Shown piece by piece: positions 16,670-25,361 of a stretch of DNA of 64,000 nucleotides. How positions within the stretch are numbered: the first letter of the stretch is position 1; every line of letters starts with the position of its first letter. The notes below the pieces were generated by a model, which saw only the letters and a program-made list of their open reading frames with translations, was not told the DNA's origin and made no database searches. A program made the position numbers and the translations under genes. The stretch is from Arenibacter sp. P308M17. GTDB taxonomy: Bacteria > Bacteroidota > Bacteroidia > Flavobacteriales > Flavobacteriaceae. Where the stretch lies: the NCBI RefSeq assembly GCF_003426735.1, contig NZ_QVON01000006.1, positions 62,001 through 126,000 on the forward strand, in the 5' to 3' direction.

Positions 16670-19075
16670 TTACTTTTTTAGTTTTATAAATTCAGTGATT
16701 GCTTTCTCCATATCATTGGTCTTTTCATAAAGGGCCATTATGGCCTCGTTTTCTTCGCCATCCGTTAGATAGGCGGCATAGACTTCAGGGGGCACTTCCA
16801 GCCGGAATATGTTGCTTTCCTTCCCTATCTTGATGAACATTTCGGTGTACTTGCTTGGTCCCGAAAGATTGTTCTTGATGGATTTCAATTGATTTAGGTC
16901 GTGGTTGGAGAGGTTAAGCCGGTTCTTAAGTTCCCCATATCCCTTTTCGTTGTTCAGGCTATAGATTACCTGGGTGTTTTCCAATATGCTGGCCGAAGTG
17001 GAATTGTTGGGCAATTGGTTGATGGATTGCAGGATGATCCCTATGGCCCCGTTCTGTTTTCGAATGGCCTGATAGTAGAATTCCACACTCTCCAGTACAT
17101 TGTCGAACTTGAGCTGTTTGGCAAACTCGTCGAACAAAATGATACCCTTTTCAGCTCGATTTTTCCAGATGGTTCTTTGGATGGCGGACTTGATCAGTTT
17201 GAGCATCACCGAAAGGATTTCCTTATTGTCCTTCACCTCGTCCAGCTCAAAAACGATCAATCTCTTGTCCTCGATCTTAAAGGTCTGGTCCTCGCTGACC
17301 TCGAACAGGAAGCTGTACAGCCCATTGCCGACATATTCGGACATGATGTGAAGGAAGCCGGGGATATTGAAGTAATCGACCTGTATCTTAAGTTCGTCCA
17401 ACAACCCCTTTTGATTTACTTCTATGAAACGATAGAAGCTGTCCAGGGAATGGTTCTTTTTGACCATCTGATAATAGTGCAACAGTATCTTTTTAATGGA
17501 GACGGACTGGGCCTTGGTGGCCTTTAGCTCGGAGGCCAACAGTTCAAAAAGAAATACGGACAGATCTTCCAAACGTTCGGGGGTAAGATCTTCAGGATTG
17601 TGAACGTAAAACGGATTGATGCCCAGGTTCTTACCGCTCTCATATCTCAATACGGTATATTGTTCGGGATAAAGCTTTGCGAACTTAGTGTAGGACCCTC
17701 CAAGGTCTATGATGACTAGCCGGACGCCGGCCTCGAAGTATTGACGTAGTATATTATTGGCTAGGAAAGACTTGCCCTCACCCGTTGGGGCGAAAATGGC
17801 AAAATTCCGTGCCTTTATGCGCTTTTTCCTCTCATCCCAGACATCCTTAAGGACTGGGATGTTGTGTTCCCGGTCGTTGAAGATGATCCCTGTAGCATCC
17901 GATTTGTAGTTGCTGTGGTTGATATACAGGCACAGGGCATGTTTCAGGTCGGTCACATAAAGATCTTCGTCCGAAAAATTGGGGGAGAAACAGAAATAAC
18001 TATTAAGGATATAATTTTTTCGTTCCTCCCCCCTGGGGTAGTAGGGGACCATATCGAGTTCCTTGAATTCTGTCCTTATTTTTGAGCCTATTTTCGCAAG
18101 GCCCTTGGCTTCTAAATCCCAAAAGATGACATTGAGATGGCCACGAATGATTCGAGAGCTGTCATCGCTATTGATCTGGTCAAGGATCTGTTGGACCTTT
18201 GCAAGCGTTACCTTGTTCTGGGAACCGAAATTGGAACTTTTCTTAAGCTCCTCGATCTTCTTGTCCAATAACTTGCGCCATTTGTGCTTGTCGTCCAGGT
18301 AGATGATCTGGTTTACGATATGGTTCTCGTCCAATGCGAGGCCTGTTCCATCGATGAACCCTTGATGAAACACAAAATCGTCGGAGGTAAACCGTTCATT
18401 GGTCTTGCTGCTCTGGACATTTTCCCCAAAGCAGAGTTCACTGTTTATGGCCAGAACATCAAAGTGATTTTCCCCAATAGAAATCTTGGACCTGTCCAAA
18501 AGGATGTCGGTATCAAAGCCTTCATTGAATCCATTAAAATAGTTGTCGGTTATGGAAAGGATTTCCTTTTCGGCCAAAGGAACGAACTGCATTTTGCGAC
18601 TGTTGTTGATAAAGGAGACGGAGTCGTTTACGGAGTCCATAAAACGTTTAATCTGATCGTCCAGTTCTAGGGGAATCCCTTGGGGCACTTTTCGGAACGG
18701 GTTCACATATTTGGTATTGTTCAAGGCTTTGTTCTTGGTAAGAATGAAAAATAGAAAGCATCTATGTTCAATGTACTCCCGACCCTTGAAATGCTGATAT
18801 GTGGCCTTGGCCAAAAAGGTGGTATTGGGTAATTGTTCAGAAGTGTATTGCTTCTTTAAATAAACATCCTGTTTGTGTATCACACACCCGATAGGCAATG
18901 ATTTGATAGCTTGAAACCAGCTGCCATGGATATCCTCAAAATCCTTCTCCGAAAGGGAATAGATCTCAGGTAAGGAGCCTTCATAACACTGGATAACATT
19001 GCCATTATTGGCGAAGACGATATTTTCCTGTATATACGCAATGGGATGGTTTGACGATATGTTAATCTTGTCCAT
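16670..19075 (-). CDS. traG: Conjugative transposon ATPase TraG (VirB4-like)
   Basis: 801 residues, close to the usual length of about 830. The Walker A motif APTGEGKS is at residues 429-436 and Walker B IILFDE at 645-650. The N-terminal half is the TraG N-terminal domain of Bacteroides-type elements (NGNVIQCYEGSLPEIYSLS). This cytoplasmic hexameric ATPase powers assembly and secretion of the conjugation channel. No frameshift or internal stop, so the gene itself is intact even though the element is not. It overlaps traF by 14 bases. Confidence 0.9.
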   Translation of the reverse strand: MDKINISSNHPIAYIQENIVFANNGNVIQCYEGSLPEIYSLSEKDFEDIHGSWFQAIKSLPIGCVIHKQDVYLKKQYTSEQLPNTTFLAKATYQHFKGREYIEHRCFLFFILTKNKALNNTKYVNPFRKVPQGIPLELDDQIKRFMDSVNDSVSFINNSRKMQFVPLAEKEILSITDNYFNGFNEGFDTDILLDRSKISIGENHFDVLAINSELCFGENVQSSKTNERFTSDDFVFHQGFIDGTGLALDENHIVNQIIYLDDKHKWRKLLDKKIEELKKSSNFGSQNKVTLAKVQQILDQINSDDSSRIIRGHLNVIFWDLEAKGLAKIGSKIRTEFKELDMVPYYPRGEERKNYILNSYFCFSPNFSDEDLYVTDLKHALCLYINHSNYKSDATGIIFNDREHNIPVLKDVWDERKKRIKARNFAIFAPTGEGKSFLANNILRQYFEAGVRLVIIDLGGSYTKFAKLYPEQYTVLRYESGKNLGINPFYVHNPEDLTPERLEDLSVFLFELLASELKATKAQSVSIKKILLHYYQMVKKNHSLDSFYRFIEVNQKGLLDELKIQVDYFNIPGFLHIMSEYVGNGLYSFLFEVSEDQTFKIEDKRLIVFELDEVKDNKEILSVMLKLIKSAIQRTIWKNRAEKGIILFDEFAKQLKFDNVLESVEFYYQAIRKQNGAIGIILQSINQLPNNSTSASILENTQVIYSLNNEKGYGELKNRLNLSNHDLNQLKSIKNNLSGPSKYTEMFIKIGKESNIFRLEVPPEVYAAYLTDGEENEAIMALYEKTNDMEKAITEFIKLKK

Positions 19076-19346
19076 AAGTAAGTAATGACGATTTTTTATT
19101 GCTGATGATTTTTGGAAATACCCTCCAAAAGATAATTGGCTGGGGGTTGTTTGTAATCCTGATCAAGGCTATATAAAGAGCCGCATTGAATACCAATACA
19201 CCCATGATCATCGCAAGACTGAACGAGAAAATGATGACCATTAAAGAACCGACCACACAGATCATCTGCAGTGCAAAAAAGGAAATGGACAGGCCAAATA
19301 TCATGGCCTGCTTTCTGATGTTGCGATATACTTCGAATCTTTTCAT
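19062..19346 (-). CDS. traF: Conjugative transposon protein TraF (VirB3-like, DUF4133)
   Basis: 94 residues with two adjacent membrane helices (about 17-37 and 39-61) and the conserved N-terminal pattern KRFEVYRNIRKQAMIFGL. Typical of the DUF4133 VirB3-like inner-membrane subunit that sits beside the VirB4 ATPase. It overlaps traG by 14 bases, as expected for partners. Confidence 0.85.
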   Translation of the reverse strand: MKRFEVYRNIRKQAMIFGLSISFFALQMICVVGSLMVIIFSFSLAMIMGVLVFNAALYIALIRITNNPQPIIFWRVFPKIISNKKSSLLTYGQD

Positions 19347-19398
19347 CTGTTGATATTTATTTGTTTTTTATAGGTCAGACCTGCCCGACTTCTTCATT

Positions 19399-19426
19399 CC
19401 TGTCCGTACCGGAACGGGCGGACAGG
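19399..19426. repeat. Palindromic GC-rich element between traF and traE
   Basis: CCTGTCCG (19399-19406) and CGGACAGG (19419-19426) form a perfect 8-bp inverted repeat around a 12-base GC-rich centre. This GC-rich patch stands out in otherwise AT-rich flanks and has the look of an interspersed palindromic (REP-like) repeat inserted between two transfer genes that are normally close together. Copy number elsewhere in the genome is unknown. Confidence 0.5.
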
Positions 19427-19485
19427 CGGGTGCAATTCGCCATTAAACATCTCGATTACTGCCAAGATTTGTTTGGCTCATTTCA

Positions 19486-19773
19486 TTAGACCACTATTCC
19501 TATTAAGTAAGTAAAGATGCCCACCACGGCACCTGCTATAAGAACAAAGACTAGAACCCGAGTGATTCCTTTTTTAAGATCTGAATTTTCGCCAAAGAAA
19601 TGGCCGGCGTTGAATAGGAAACCAATAAGGAAAATGACACCTAGGATAATAGGGAAGATTGTTCTGATGGTATCCGATACATCATTAACAGAGTCTTCGA
19701 TTCCCCCGATTTGTGCAAAAGTTGACCCCGTCGTCATAAGTAAGAGTAAGAGCGTTTTAATTGGTTTTTTCAT
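19486..19773 (-). CDS. traE: Conjugative transposon protein TraE (VirB2-like pilin, DUF4134)
   Basis: 95 residues. A signal peptide (TLLLLLMTTGSTFAQ) is followed by a short N-terminal stretch and two hydrophobic helices separated by the loop GENSDLKKG. This matches the DUF4134/TraE pilin-like subunit of Bacteroides-type conjugation. It is the first transfer gene present; traA-D are missing upstream, where a divergent amidase gene and AT-rich DNA are found. A 139-base gap with a palindrome separates it from traF. Confidence 0.83.
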   Translation of the reverse strand: MKKPIKTLLLLLMTTGSTFAQIGGIEDSVNDVSDTIRTIFPIILGVIFLIGFLFNAGHFFGENSDLKKGITRVLVFVLIAGAVVGIFTYLIGIVV

Positions 19774-19975
19774 GACTGTTCGTTTTTTAGGTTCTCCTAA
19801 TAATATTGGAAAGACCGGTTGATGAATTTTTCATTATGAAATTTCCAAAGGATGGTAGAAATCGATAGTAATCGAATAAATTTTAACAGTCGAAAGCGTT
19901 AAAATTTTGTGGAATGGGAACGATTTAGGGTAAAAGATGAAAATTGTGCAACACGCACTTTAAAATTCGCACAGT

Positions 19976-20620
19976 ATGAAGCATTTTTGGAAAGTTTGCC
20001 TGTGGATAGGTTTTGCCCTGATTTGTATTCCCATACATTCTCAAGAGCATAAAAAGCCAATTGTAGTCCTCGACCCCGGCCATGGAGGAGTGGATTCCGG
20101 AGCGATTGGAATTAATGGAATAAAGGAGAAGGATATCGTTCTTGAGGTTGCGAAGGAAGCGATACTTTTGAACAGGAAACTTTTCGGAAATACCTTGGAT
20201 ATCTACTTGACCAGATATAACGATACTTTAATTTCCTTGGGAGATAGGACCAAGTTAGTAAAGGCCTTAAATCCAGATTTTATTATTTCTATTCATTGTA
20301 ACCAGGCTGATAGGAGGGAAGCCCAGGGAATTGAAGTCTATGTGCAGCAACCAAATTCTAAGATGAATTCATACCTTCGATCTAAATCCGAAAACTTAGG
20401 GGAATCATTATTGTCTGAATTCGATAAAGCTTTGGGGTTTAAAATTAGGGGATTGAAATATGCAAATTTTCAGGTATTACGTGATACCCAAGACATTTGT
20501 CCGGGAGTGTTATTGGAATTGGGTTTTTTGTCCAATTGGGAGGAGGCGGAGCATAGTAGGAGGAGGGAGAGTGTTATGGGGTATGGGATTGTTATACTAC
20601 AAGTAATTTTAAAAACTTAG
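19976..20620 (+). CDS. N-acetylmuramoyl-L-alanine amidase (Amidase_3 family)
   Basis: 214 residues with a signal peptide (LWIGFALICIPIHSQ). The zinc ligands of the Amidase_3 fold are all present: His36 in DPGHGG, Glu51 in GIKEKD, His107 in SIHCN; the catalytic Glu181 is in LELGFLSN. The enzyme would cleave the amide between N-acetylmuramic acid and the peptide stem in the periplasm. Amidases are frequent in Bacteroidota conjugative elements, where they could open peptidoglycan locally for channel assembly; that role is inferred from position. It is divergent from traE with a 202-base intergenic region. Confidence 0.88.
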   Translation: MKHFWKVCLWIGFALICIPIHSQEHKKPIVVLDPGHGGVDSGAIGINGIKEKDIVLEVAKEAILLNRKLFGNTLDIYLTRYNDTLISLGDRTKLVKALNPDFIISIHCNQADRREAQGIEVYVQQPNSKMNSYLRSKSENLGESLLSEFDKALGFKIRGLKYANFQVLRDTQDICPGVLLELGFLSNWEEAEHSRRRESVMGYGIVILQVILKT

Positions 20621-21099
20621 GAGTCAATGTAGAACCGATAGAATTATTACGAACAGTACAAGAATTTCATAAGATTAATGAAACACCACCTTAAATCAAG
20701 ATTGGCGCGCTGAAAAGGTATTCCTTTAAATTGTCGATTGTCCATTTTTTGGGTAGTGTCCCGAAAAAGAGTCTTTCAGTGACATCTTGTGAATAGCTTT
20801 CAATAATTCTATATATAAACGATCATCCCTTATGATGTTTTCTTTCGTTAAGGCTGGTTTATTGGTTTTCTAATAGCGTCCTGTATTTAATTTTAAGCTG
20901 TTGGTATTTCTCCATATAATCCTTGGAATGATTTCCGAATTCGTCTCAATTATCATTTTTAATGTTATTAGCCCATAGAAATATAAGGATTCTTTCAAAT
21001 TCATCCGTGGAGCCTTATATTTCAATTCTTGCCATATAATAATTGTGGATTTGGAGATTGATTTTAGCCAAGGTCTTTATTAGGTTTTCGCATTTATCG
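20621..21099. other. Non-coding or decayed stretch downstream of the amidase
   Basis: Short minus-strand fragments read as plausible protein (for example RDDRLYIELLKAIHKMSLKD around 20770-20840) but are broken by stops within 40 codons, and no family is recognised. It looks like worn-out coding DNA continuous with the wrecks to its right. Confidence 0.4.
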
Positions 21100-21586
21100 C
21101 TTTATGAAATAGCTAATTAGTGTAAGGTCTGAACTGCCTGATTCATCCTTGATGACTTTAAACCGTTAATTTTAATTTCCAATCAATATATTTATAGGTT
21201 AAAGTTCTGAGAACAAATCCTTGATTCCAAATAAGGTCAAATTTATGAGATTCAATTTCCATTTCATCCGTAGCAATACGCCCCAATCACAATCTGAAAG
21301 ATGACAAGCACCCTACATTTGGACATAAAATCGATTATTTTCATAACGAATATTAAATTTCATAATGGATTCTATTTTCTCATCTTCGTTCATCCATAAG
21401 CCGCTAAAGACGTCATTTACAGGTTCTTTCAATACCGAATTTTTGGAAATTGTTGGTATTGCCACTTTGTTGACAAAGTAATTCTTCATCTAAACTTTTC
21501 ACCACATTATTATCTTTGTTTGTTGTCTTGTTTTTGTAACTCGAAACCGTAATAAAAATAAAGATTATGTAAAAGATTGTTTTCAT
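21100..21586 (-). pseudogene. Decayed small secreted protein gene
   Basis: Starting at an ATG (21586-21584) a hydrophobic leader reads MKTIFYIIFIFITVSSYKN, followed by frameshifted segments such as VFSGLWMNEDEKIESIMKF, then GACHLSDCDWG after a stop codon, and finally TYKYIDWKLKL. The pattern of a short leader, a W-N-E-D motif and a CH..DCDWG motif is that of small secreted/lipoprotein families of flavobacteria, but at least three lesions interrupt it. It directly follows the GMC pseudogene on the same strand. Confidence 0.5.
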
Positions 21587-21639
21587 GGTTGTTGAATTTG
21601 CTCTTTTTATGTATAAAACCTATCTTAAATCTATAATAG

Positions 21640-22687
21640 AAGTAAATTGCCCCGACACCGAGATGGTGGTCCACGATATTTCTTCCCAATTGATCCTAGT
21701 CGTAGCCCATCCCGTTTGGGAAGCGATTGGATTTGGATTGCATTAATATAAATGTTGAGACAATGGCCGAGGCGCATAAGATAATTAACTTGGCCTTGAA
21801 TTCATAGGCCTCCTTGGTGACCCTATCCATGAGCTTAACTCCTTTTGCCCCTTTCGTATCTGGATCTTACATTATCTCATGTAGGATGGAACCGGGTCTC
21901 AACGACATATTTGCGGTACGTTCGGCAGCAGGCAAGTTAGATGAACTACTGCTAAATTACGCCCCGGACGGGCTACCCCGAATGCATCGGTTTCGGAACA
22001 GGCAATGTTGCCGCCCTTCGAATTTTTTGGTTGCCGGATCTTGACGACCTTTCCTGCCGTGTCCACACTGCCATCAAAATTCTCGCCCACCTTTTCCCGA
22101 AATCGTTGTTCGACACAATTAAGGGCCATCATCGGTAGTAACTGGCCATCGGGTAATTATTCCAACCCTAGATTTTCTCCCTACACTCCAATGTAGGTCT
22201 CTGTTTTATCTTACCAAGGGGCGATATCCTTATATCTAACGGGCTAATCCACTGGGATTCCCTCTCGCTGGTTGGCGGTAAAATTGATATCGCTCCAACA
22301 GTAACTATGTCGTCCCCACATGATAGAACGCCCACCCACATGGTAGCCACGCATCCAGTCAAAACGTTTGATTTCGTTATAGGGGTGTTCCAAATCGTTC
22401 GCGAACCACAGGGCACTCGCCGTATTGGTCGTGTACCCGGTCCTAATTTGCTTTGGTTGATTTTTAAATCTTCTTGGGTAGGTTGTCCCTCCGTTTGGTA
22501 GGTCTCATGGATCTTTATAGGCAATCGGATAGTCCTAGATATGGCGTACCATCTTTTCCCGCTCCAGAACCAAGGTCTGAAGACCGTTCTCACAAAGTTC
22601 CTTGGCGACCCAGCCACCGCTGATGCTGGTTCCCACAACAATTGCATCATAGGATTGCTCTTCTTCGTTGTTATAGAATTTTTTCAT
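21640..22687 (-). pseudogene. Degraded GMC-family oxidoreductase
   Basis: From the ATG at 22687 the minus strand reads MKKFYNNEEEQSYDAIVVGT, then the FAD Rossmann motif ISGGWVAKELCENGLQTLVLE. Later pieces in shifting frames include YQTEGQPTQEDL, GGRSIMWGRHSYCWSDINF, NCVEQRFREKVGENFDG, TKEAYEFKAKLIILCAS and NIVDHHLGVG. These appear in the order expected of a membrane-associated GMC dehydrogenase. At least two frameshifts and several in-frame stops (for example after KMVRHI and after IPVD) make it non-functional, and the 3' end is missing. It is of the same broad family as the intact gene at 60867-62588 but is not a recent copy of it. Confidence 0.85.
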
Positions 22688-22825
22688 CGTCAAATCTTTT
22701 AAAAAGCCGTTCATTCTTTCGCTATCTTAAAATGTATTAATGACTTTGTGTGCACATTTTTATCATCTTTGAGCATTTGGTTTTCTAATCGGACACCATA
22801 GTTCATATAACCATTTGTCAATAAT

Positions 22826-23977
22826 CTACACCCTGTAGTCTTTCAGAAACCTTAAATGGGGAAGAAAGGTGAGTAAAAGCATTGTTGTGCGTACCATTTG
22901 ATAGGAAACCCAATTAGCCAACCTATTAAATATACCTGCTCTTTGTCTAAGACGCTCCTTTGTAATTTCGCTACACTCGTTGATAACCTTTTCAAAGTCG
23001 GTGCGAAGGTTTTCGGCAAATTCTACGGAGTGAATTTCCACGTTCATTTCAATACTACCGTAGCAACTAAGACTGTTCAGGTTAAATGAGCCTACAGTGG
23101 ACCATTTTTTGTCTACCACGGAAGCTTTACCATGCACCACGGATCTGTTCCACTCATATATCCTCATATGGTGGTTTAAAAAAGAGGAATACAAATGTTG
23201 GGTTGCCCTACATACCAACGGCACATCACTAATGCCTGCTAAGATTACCGTTGTTTTTATTCCTCTTTTACAGGCTTTTTTCAATGCCTTTGTTATTATG
23301 CTGCCAGGTAAAAAATACGAACCTACGATTACTATCTCTTTTTCGGCATGGAGAATGGCATTGGTATAGGCATCGCAGACTTCCGTTTTGTTTTTAAGCC
23401 AGTCGTTCTGTAAGATTCCTACCCTTGCTTTGTCCATTAAATGCATTACGGGCTTTATTTTTTTTGAACTTCCCTGTTTAAAAAAATAGTCAGCGCATAG
23501 TCTTTGTAAATGGGTTGCTGCGGGGCAATCCAACTGCACGGCATAATCAAGCCAAGGTTCCGATTCAGGTGTGCCATGGTATTTATCGGCAATATTGATG
23601 CCGCCTATCAGTGCTGTTTTTTCATCAGCTACGACTATCTTATGATGCATACGCCTACCGAGATAAAAATTGTTCCAAGAGAACAGAGGGGAGAAAAACC
23701 GTAGTGAAATGCCATATTGTACCAAATCGTTTACATAACTATCGGGAAGTGCAGCACTGCCATAGGCATCCAGTAAAACATACACTTTGACTTTTCGTTG
23801 GGCGGCTTCCTTCAGAAGGGCAGCTATCCGATTTCCCGTACTATCGTTTTCAAAAATGTAGGTTTGTAGATGGATTTCCTTTTTGGCATTTTCAATTATT
23901 TTTCCCAACCTATAGAAATAATCTTCGCCCGAATGGACCAACTCGATATATTCTTCTTCATGATGCATTTCACCCAT
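22826..23977 (-). CDS. Phospholipase D / cardiolipin synthase-like protein
   Basis: About 383 residues from the ATG at 23977; an in-frame TTG at 24031 is a weaker alternative. Two HKD motifs (HxKxxxxD) are intact: His111-Lys113-Asp118 and His282-Lys284-Asp289. Each is followed by the usual Gly-Gly/Gly-Ser and Asn. No N-terminal membrane segments, so it resembles ClsB-type enzymes: transfer of a phosphatidyl group between two phosphatidylglycerols or related substrates. The C-terminal helix is hydrophobic and may touch the membrane. It is the final gene of the long minus-strand island, 175 bases from the MFS stop. Confidence 0.85.
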   Translation of the reverse strand: MGEMHHEEEYIELVHSGEDYFYRLGKIIENAKKEIHLQTYIFENDSTGNRIAALLKEAAQRKVKVYVLLDAYGSAALPDSYVNDLVQYGISLRFFSPLFSWNNFYLGRRMHHKIVVADEKTALIGGINIADKYHGTPESEPWLDYAVQLDCPAATHLQRLCADYFFKQGSSKKIKPVMHLMDKARVGILQNDWLKNKTEVCDAYTNAILHAEKEIVIVGSYFLPGSIITKALKKACKRGIKTTVILAGISDVPLVCRATQHLYSSFLNHHMRIYEWNRSVVHGKASVVDKKWSTVGSFNLNSLSCYGSIEMNVEIHSVEFAENLRTDFEKVINECSEITKERLRQRAGIFNRLANWVSYQMVRTTMLLLTFLPHLRFLKDYRV

Positions 23978-24152
23978 TATTTTTCTGATATTTTTCTTTT
24001 GTTTATTTATAATTTTCCCATCTTTTTCCAATATAACGACGGACCTTACATCGGTAGGGGCCGAATTGCTTCTATCAATAGCGACGCGGATATTTTCAAT
24101 TAATCTAAAGACATTTCTATAGAATCATCTTCGAATATGAAATCATTTCCTG

Positions 24153-25361
24153 CTATTGCCTTAAATAATACACCAATCCTATTACAATTAAAACGACCGA
24201 TCCTGCAATTATAAAGGGATAATAAAACCCACCGGCGAGTAACCAAGTTCCCAATACGGGGCCTAAAATCTGTCCGATACTGTTCGTAGAACTTTGTATG
24301 GAAATATTTCTGCCCGTATCTTCCTTGGATATCAAAGATACCGACGAAAGCAGATTGGGAGTGACCATGGCACCTCCGCTGGCAAAGAGAATTATCAGGC
24401 CATATACAGATAGTTCATTTCGCAAAAAAGGAAACACTACGAGCGATATCCCTGTTATCAATAAGCCTACCGTGATTTGCTGTTTCGTGGTCATGATTTT
24501 TTCCCCATAAGTTGCAAAAACGGGCTGTAAGGCTGCCATCACAGAACCGCAAAGCATAAAGCCAATACCGACTTGACTACTATTGAACTCTAATTCATTC
24601 TTACCATAAATTGAAAATACGGTTTCAAAGAGGGTCACAACAAATTGCATAACGAAAGACAGCGTTAATAGCACTATAAAATAGCGACTAAAGGAGACAC
24701 TGAGCTTAGTCTCTTTTTTCCTAATCTTGGCTACTATGGCTGTGCTATTTAGCCATTTTATTATAATGAACAATACGATTAAACCTAATACTGCAGCAAA
24801 AAGAAAAGGAACCGAAAAACGGTCTAAATGAAATAACCCAAATGAGTACTTCAAATGGACATTGGTCTGTGATAAAAGACCACCCAACACTGGGCCGAAG
24901 ATAAGACCGGAACTAATGGCAACCCCGGACCATGCCATTATCTTGGTCCTCCGTTTCTCCGAAGTTATGTCACTAAGATAGGCATTGCTTACAGGGATTA
25001 CGGATGAAGTGAATACTCCCCCTAAGATGCGGGCGACATACAACATCGTAAGCGAAGTGGCCAGGCCGGTCAGCAAGTTCATTGTTATAAAACCGATAAG
25101 TCCGACTAAAATTATGGACTTACGACCATATTTATCGGAAAGTCTACCCCATACAATCACAAAAATGAGCTGGAAAAGTGGGTAAATGCTGGTCAACATT
25201 CCGATATGGAAATTTATCAGGTCGGGATCTAGATCATCCTTTAGTGCCAATCTTTCCGTATAATATGGAAGAATGGGCAATAGGATACCATACCCTAACA
25301 TTACCACAAATAGGCTCAACAGAATCAAAAATATCCTGTTGAGCTTTTCTTTCTTGTCCAT
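24153..25361 (-). CDS. MFS drug:proton antiporter (DHA1, TetA-like)
   Basis: 402 residues and about 12 membrane helices. The loop 2-3 motif GRLSDKYGRKSIIL is the classical MFS motif A, and motif C is seen as GVAISSGLIFGPVLGG in TM5, which marks drug:H+ antiporters. Inner-membrane export of a small toxic compound is expected; the substrate is unknown. Its ATG overlaps the CopB-like ATPase stop by one base (TAATG), so the two are coupled. Confidence 0.87.
   Translation of the reverse strand: MDKKEKLNRIFLILLSLFVVMLGYGILLPILPYYTERLALKDDLDPDLINFHIGMLTSIYPLFQLIFVIVWGRLSDKYGRKSIILVGLIGFITMNLLTGLATSLTMLYVARILGGVFTSSVIPVSNAYLSDITSEKRRTKIMAWSGVAISSGLIFGPVLGGLLSQTNVHLKYSFGLFHLDRFSVPFLFAAVLGLIVLFIIIKWLNSTAIVAKIRKKETKLSVSFSRYFIVLLTLSFVMQFVVTLFETVFSIYGKNELEFNSSQVGIGFMLCGSVMAALQPVFATYGEKIMTTKQQITVGLLITGISLVVFPFLRNELSVYGLIILFASGGAMVTPNLLSSVSLISKEDTGRNISIQSSTNSIGQILGPVLGTWLLAGGFYYPFIIAGSVVLIVIGLVYYLRQ

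Larger units (their letters stand above)
12837..20620. mobile_element. Remnant of a Bacteroidota conjugative transposon (transfer-channel block)
   Basis: Eight contiguous minus-strand genes match the order of the CTnDOT-type transfer operon: traE, traF, traG, traI, traJ, traK, traM, traN. Together they encode a VirB2/3/4/5/6/8/10/9-like channel. A divergent amidase gene on the plus strand completes the block. Not found in the window: traA-D, a separate traL, traO-Q, relaxase and coupling-protein genes, and an integrase. The element therefore cannot move by itself. The flanks are decayed on both sides. Boundaries given are those of the recognisable genes, not of attachment sites, which were not found. 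Confidence 0.8.

Noticed and set aside
16901-17527. A 208-residue plus-strand frame opposite traG
   Set aside because: Antisense shadow of the VirB4-like ATPase, which has intact Walker motifs.
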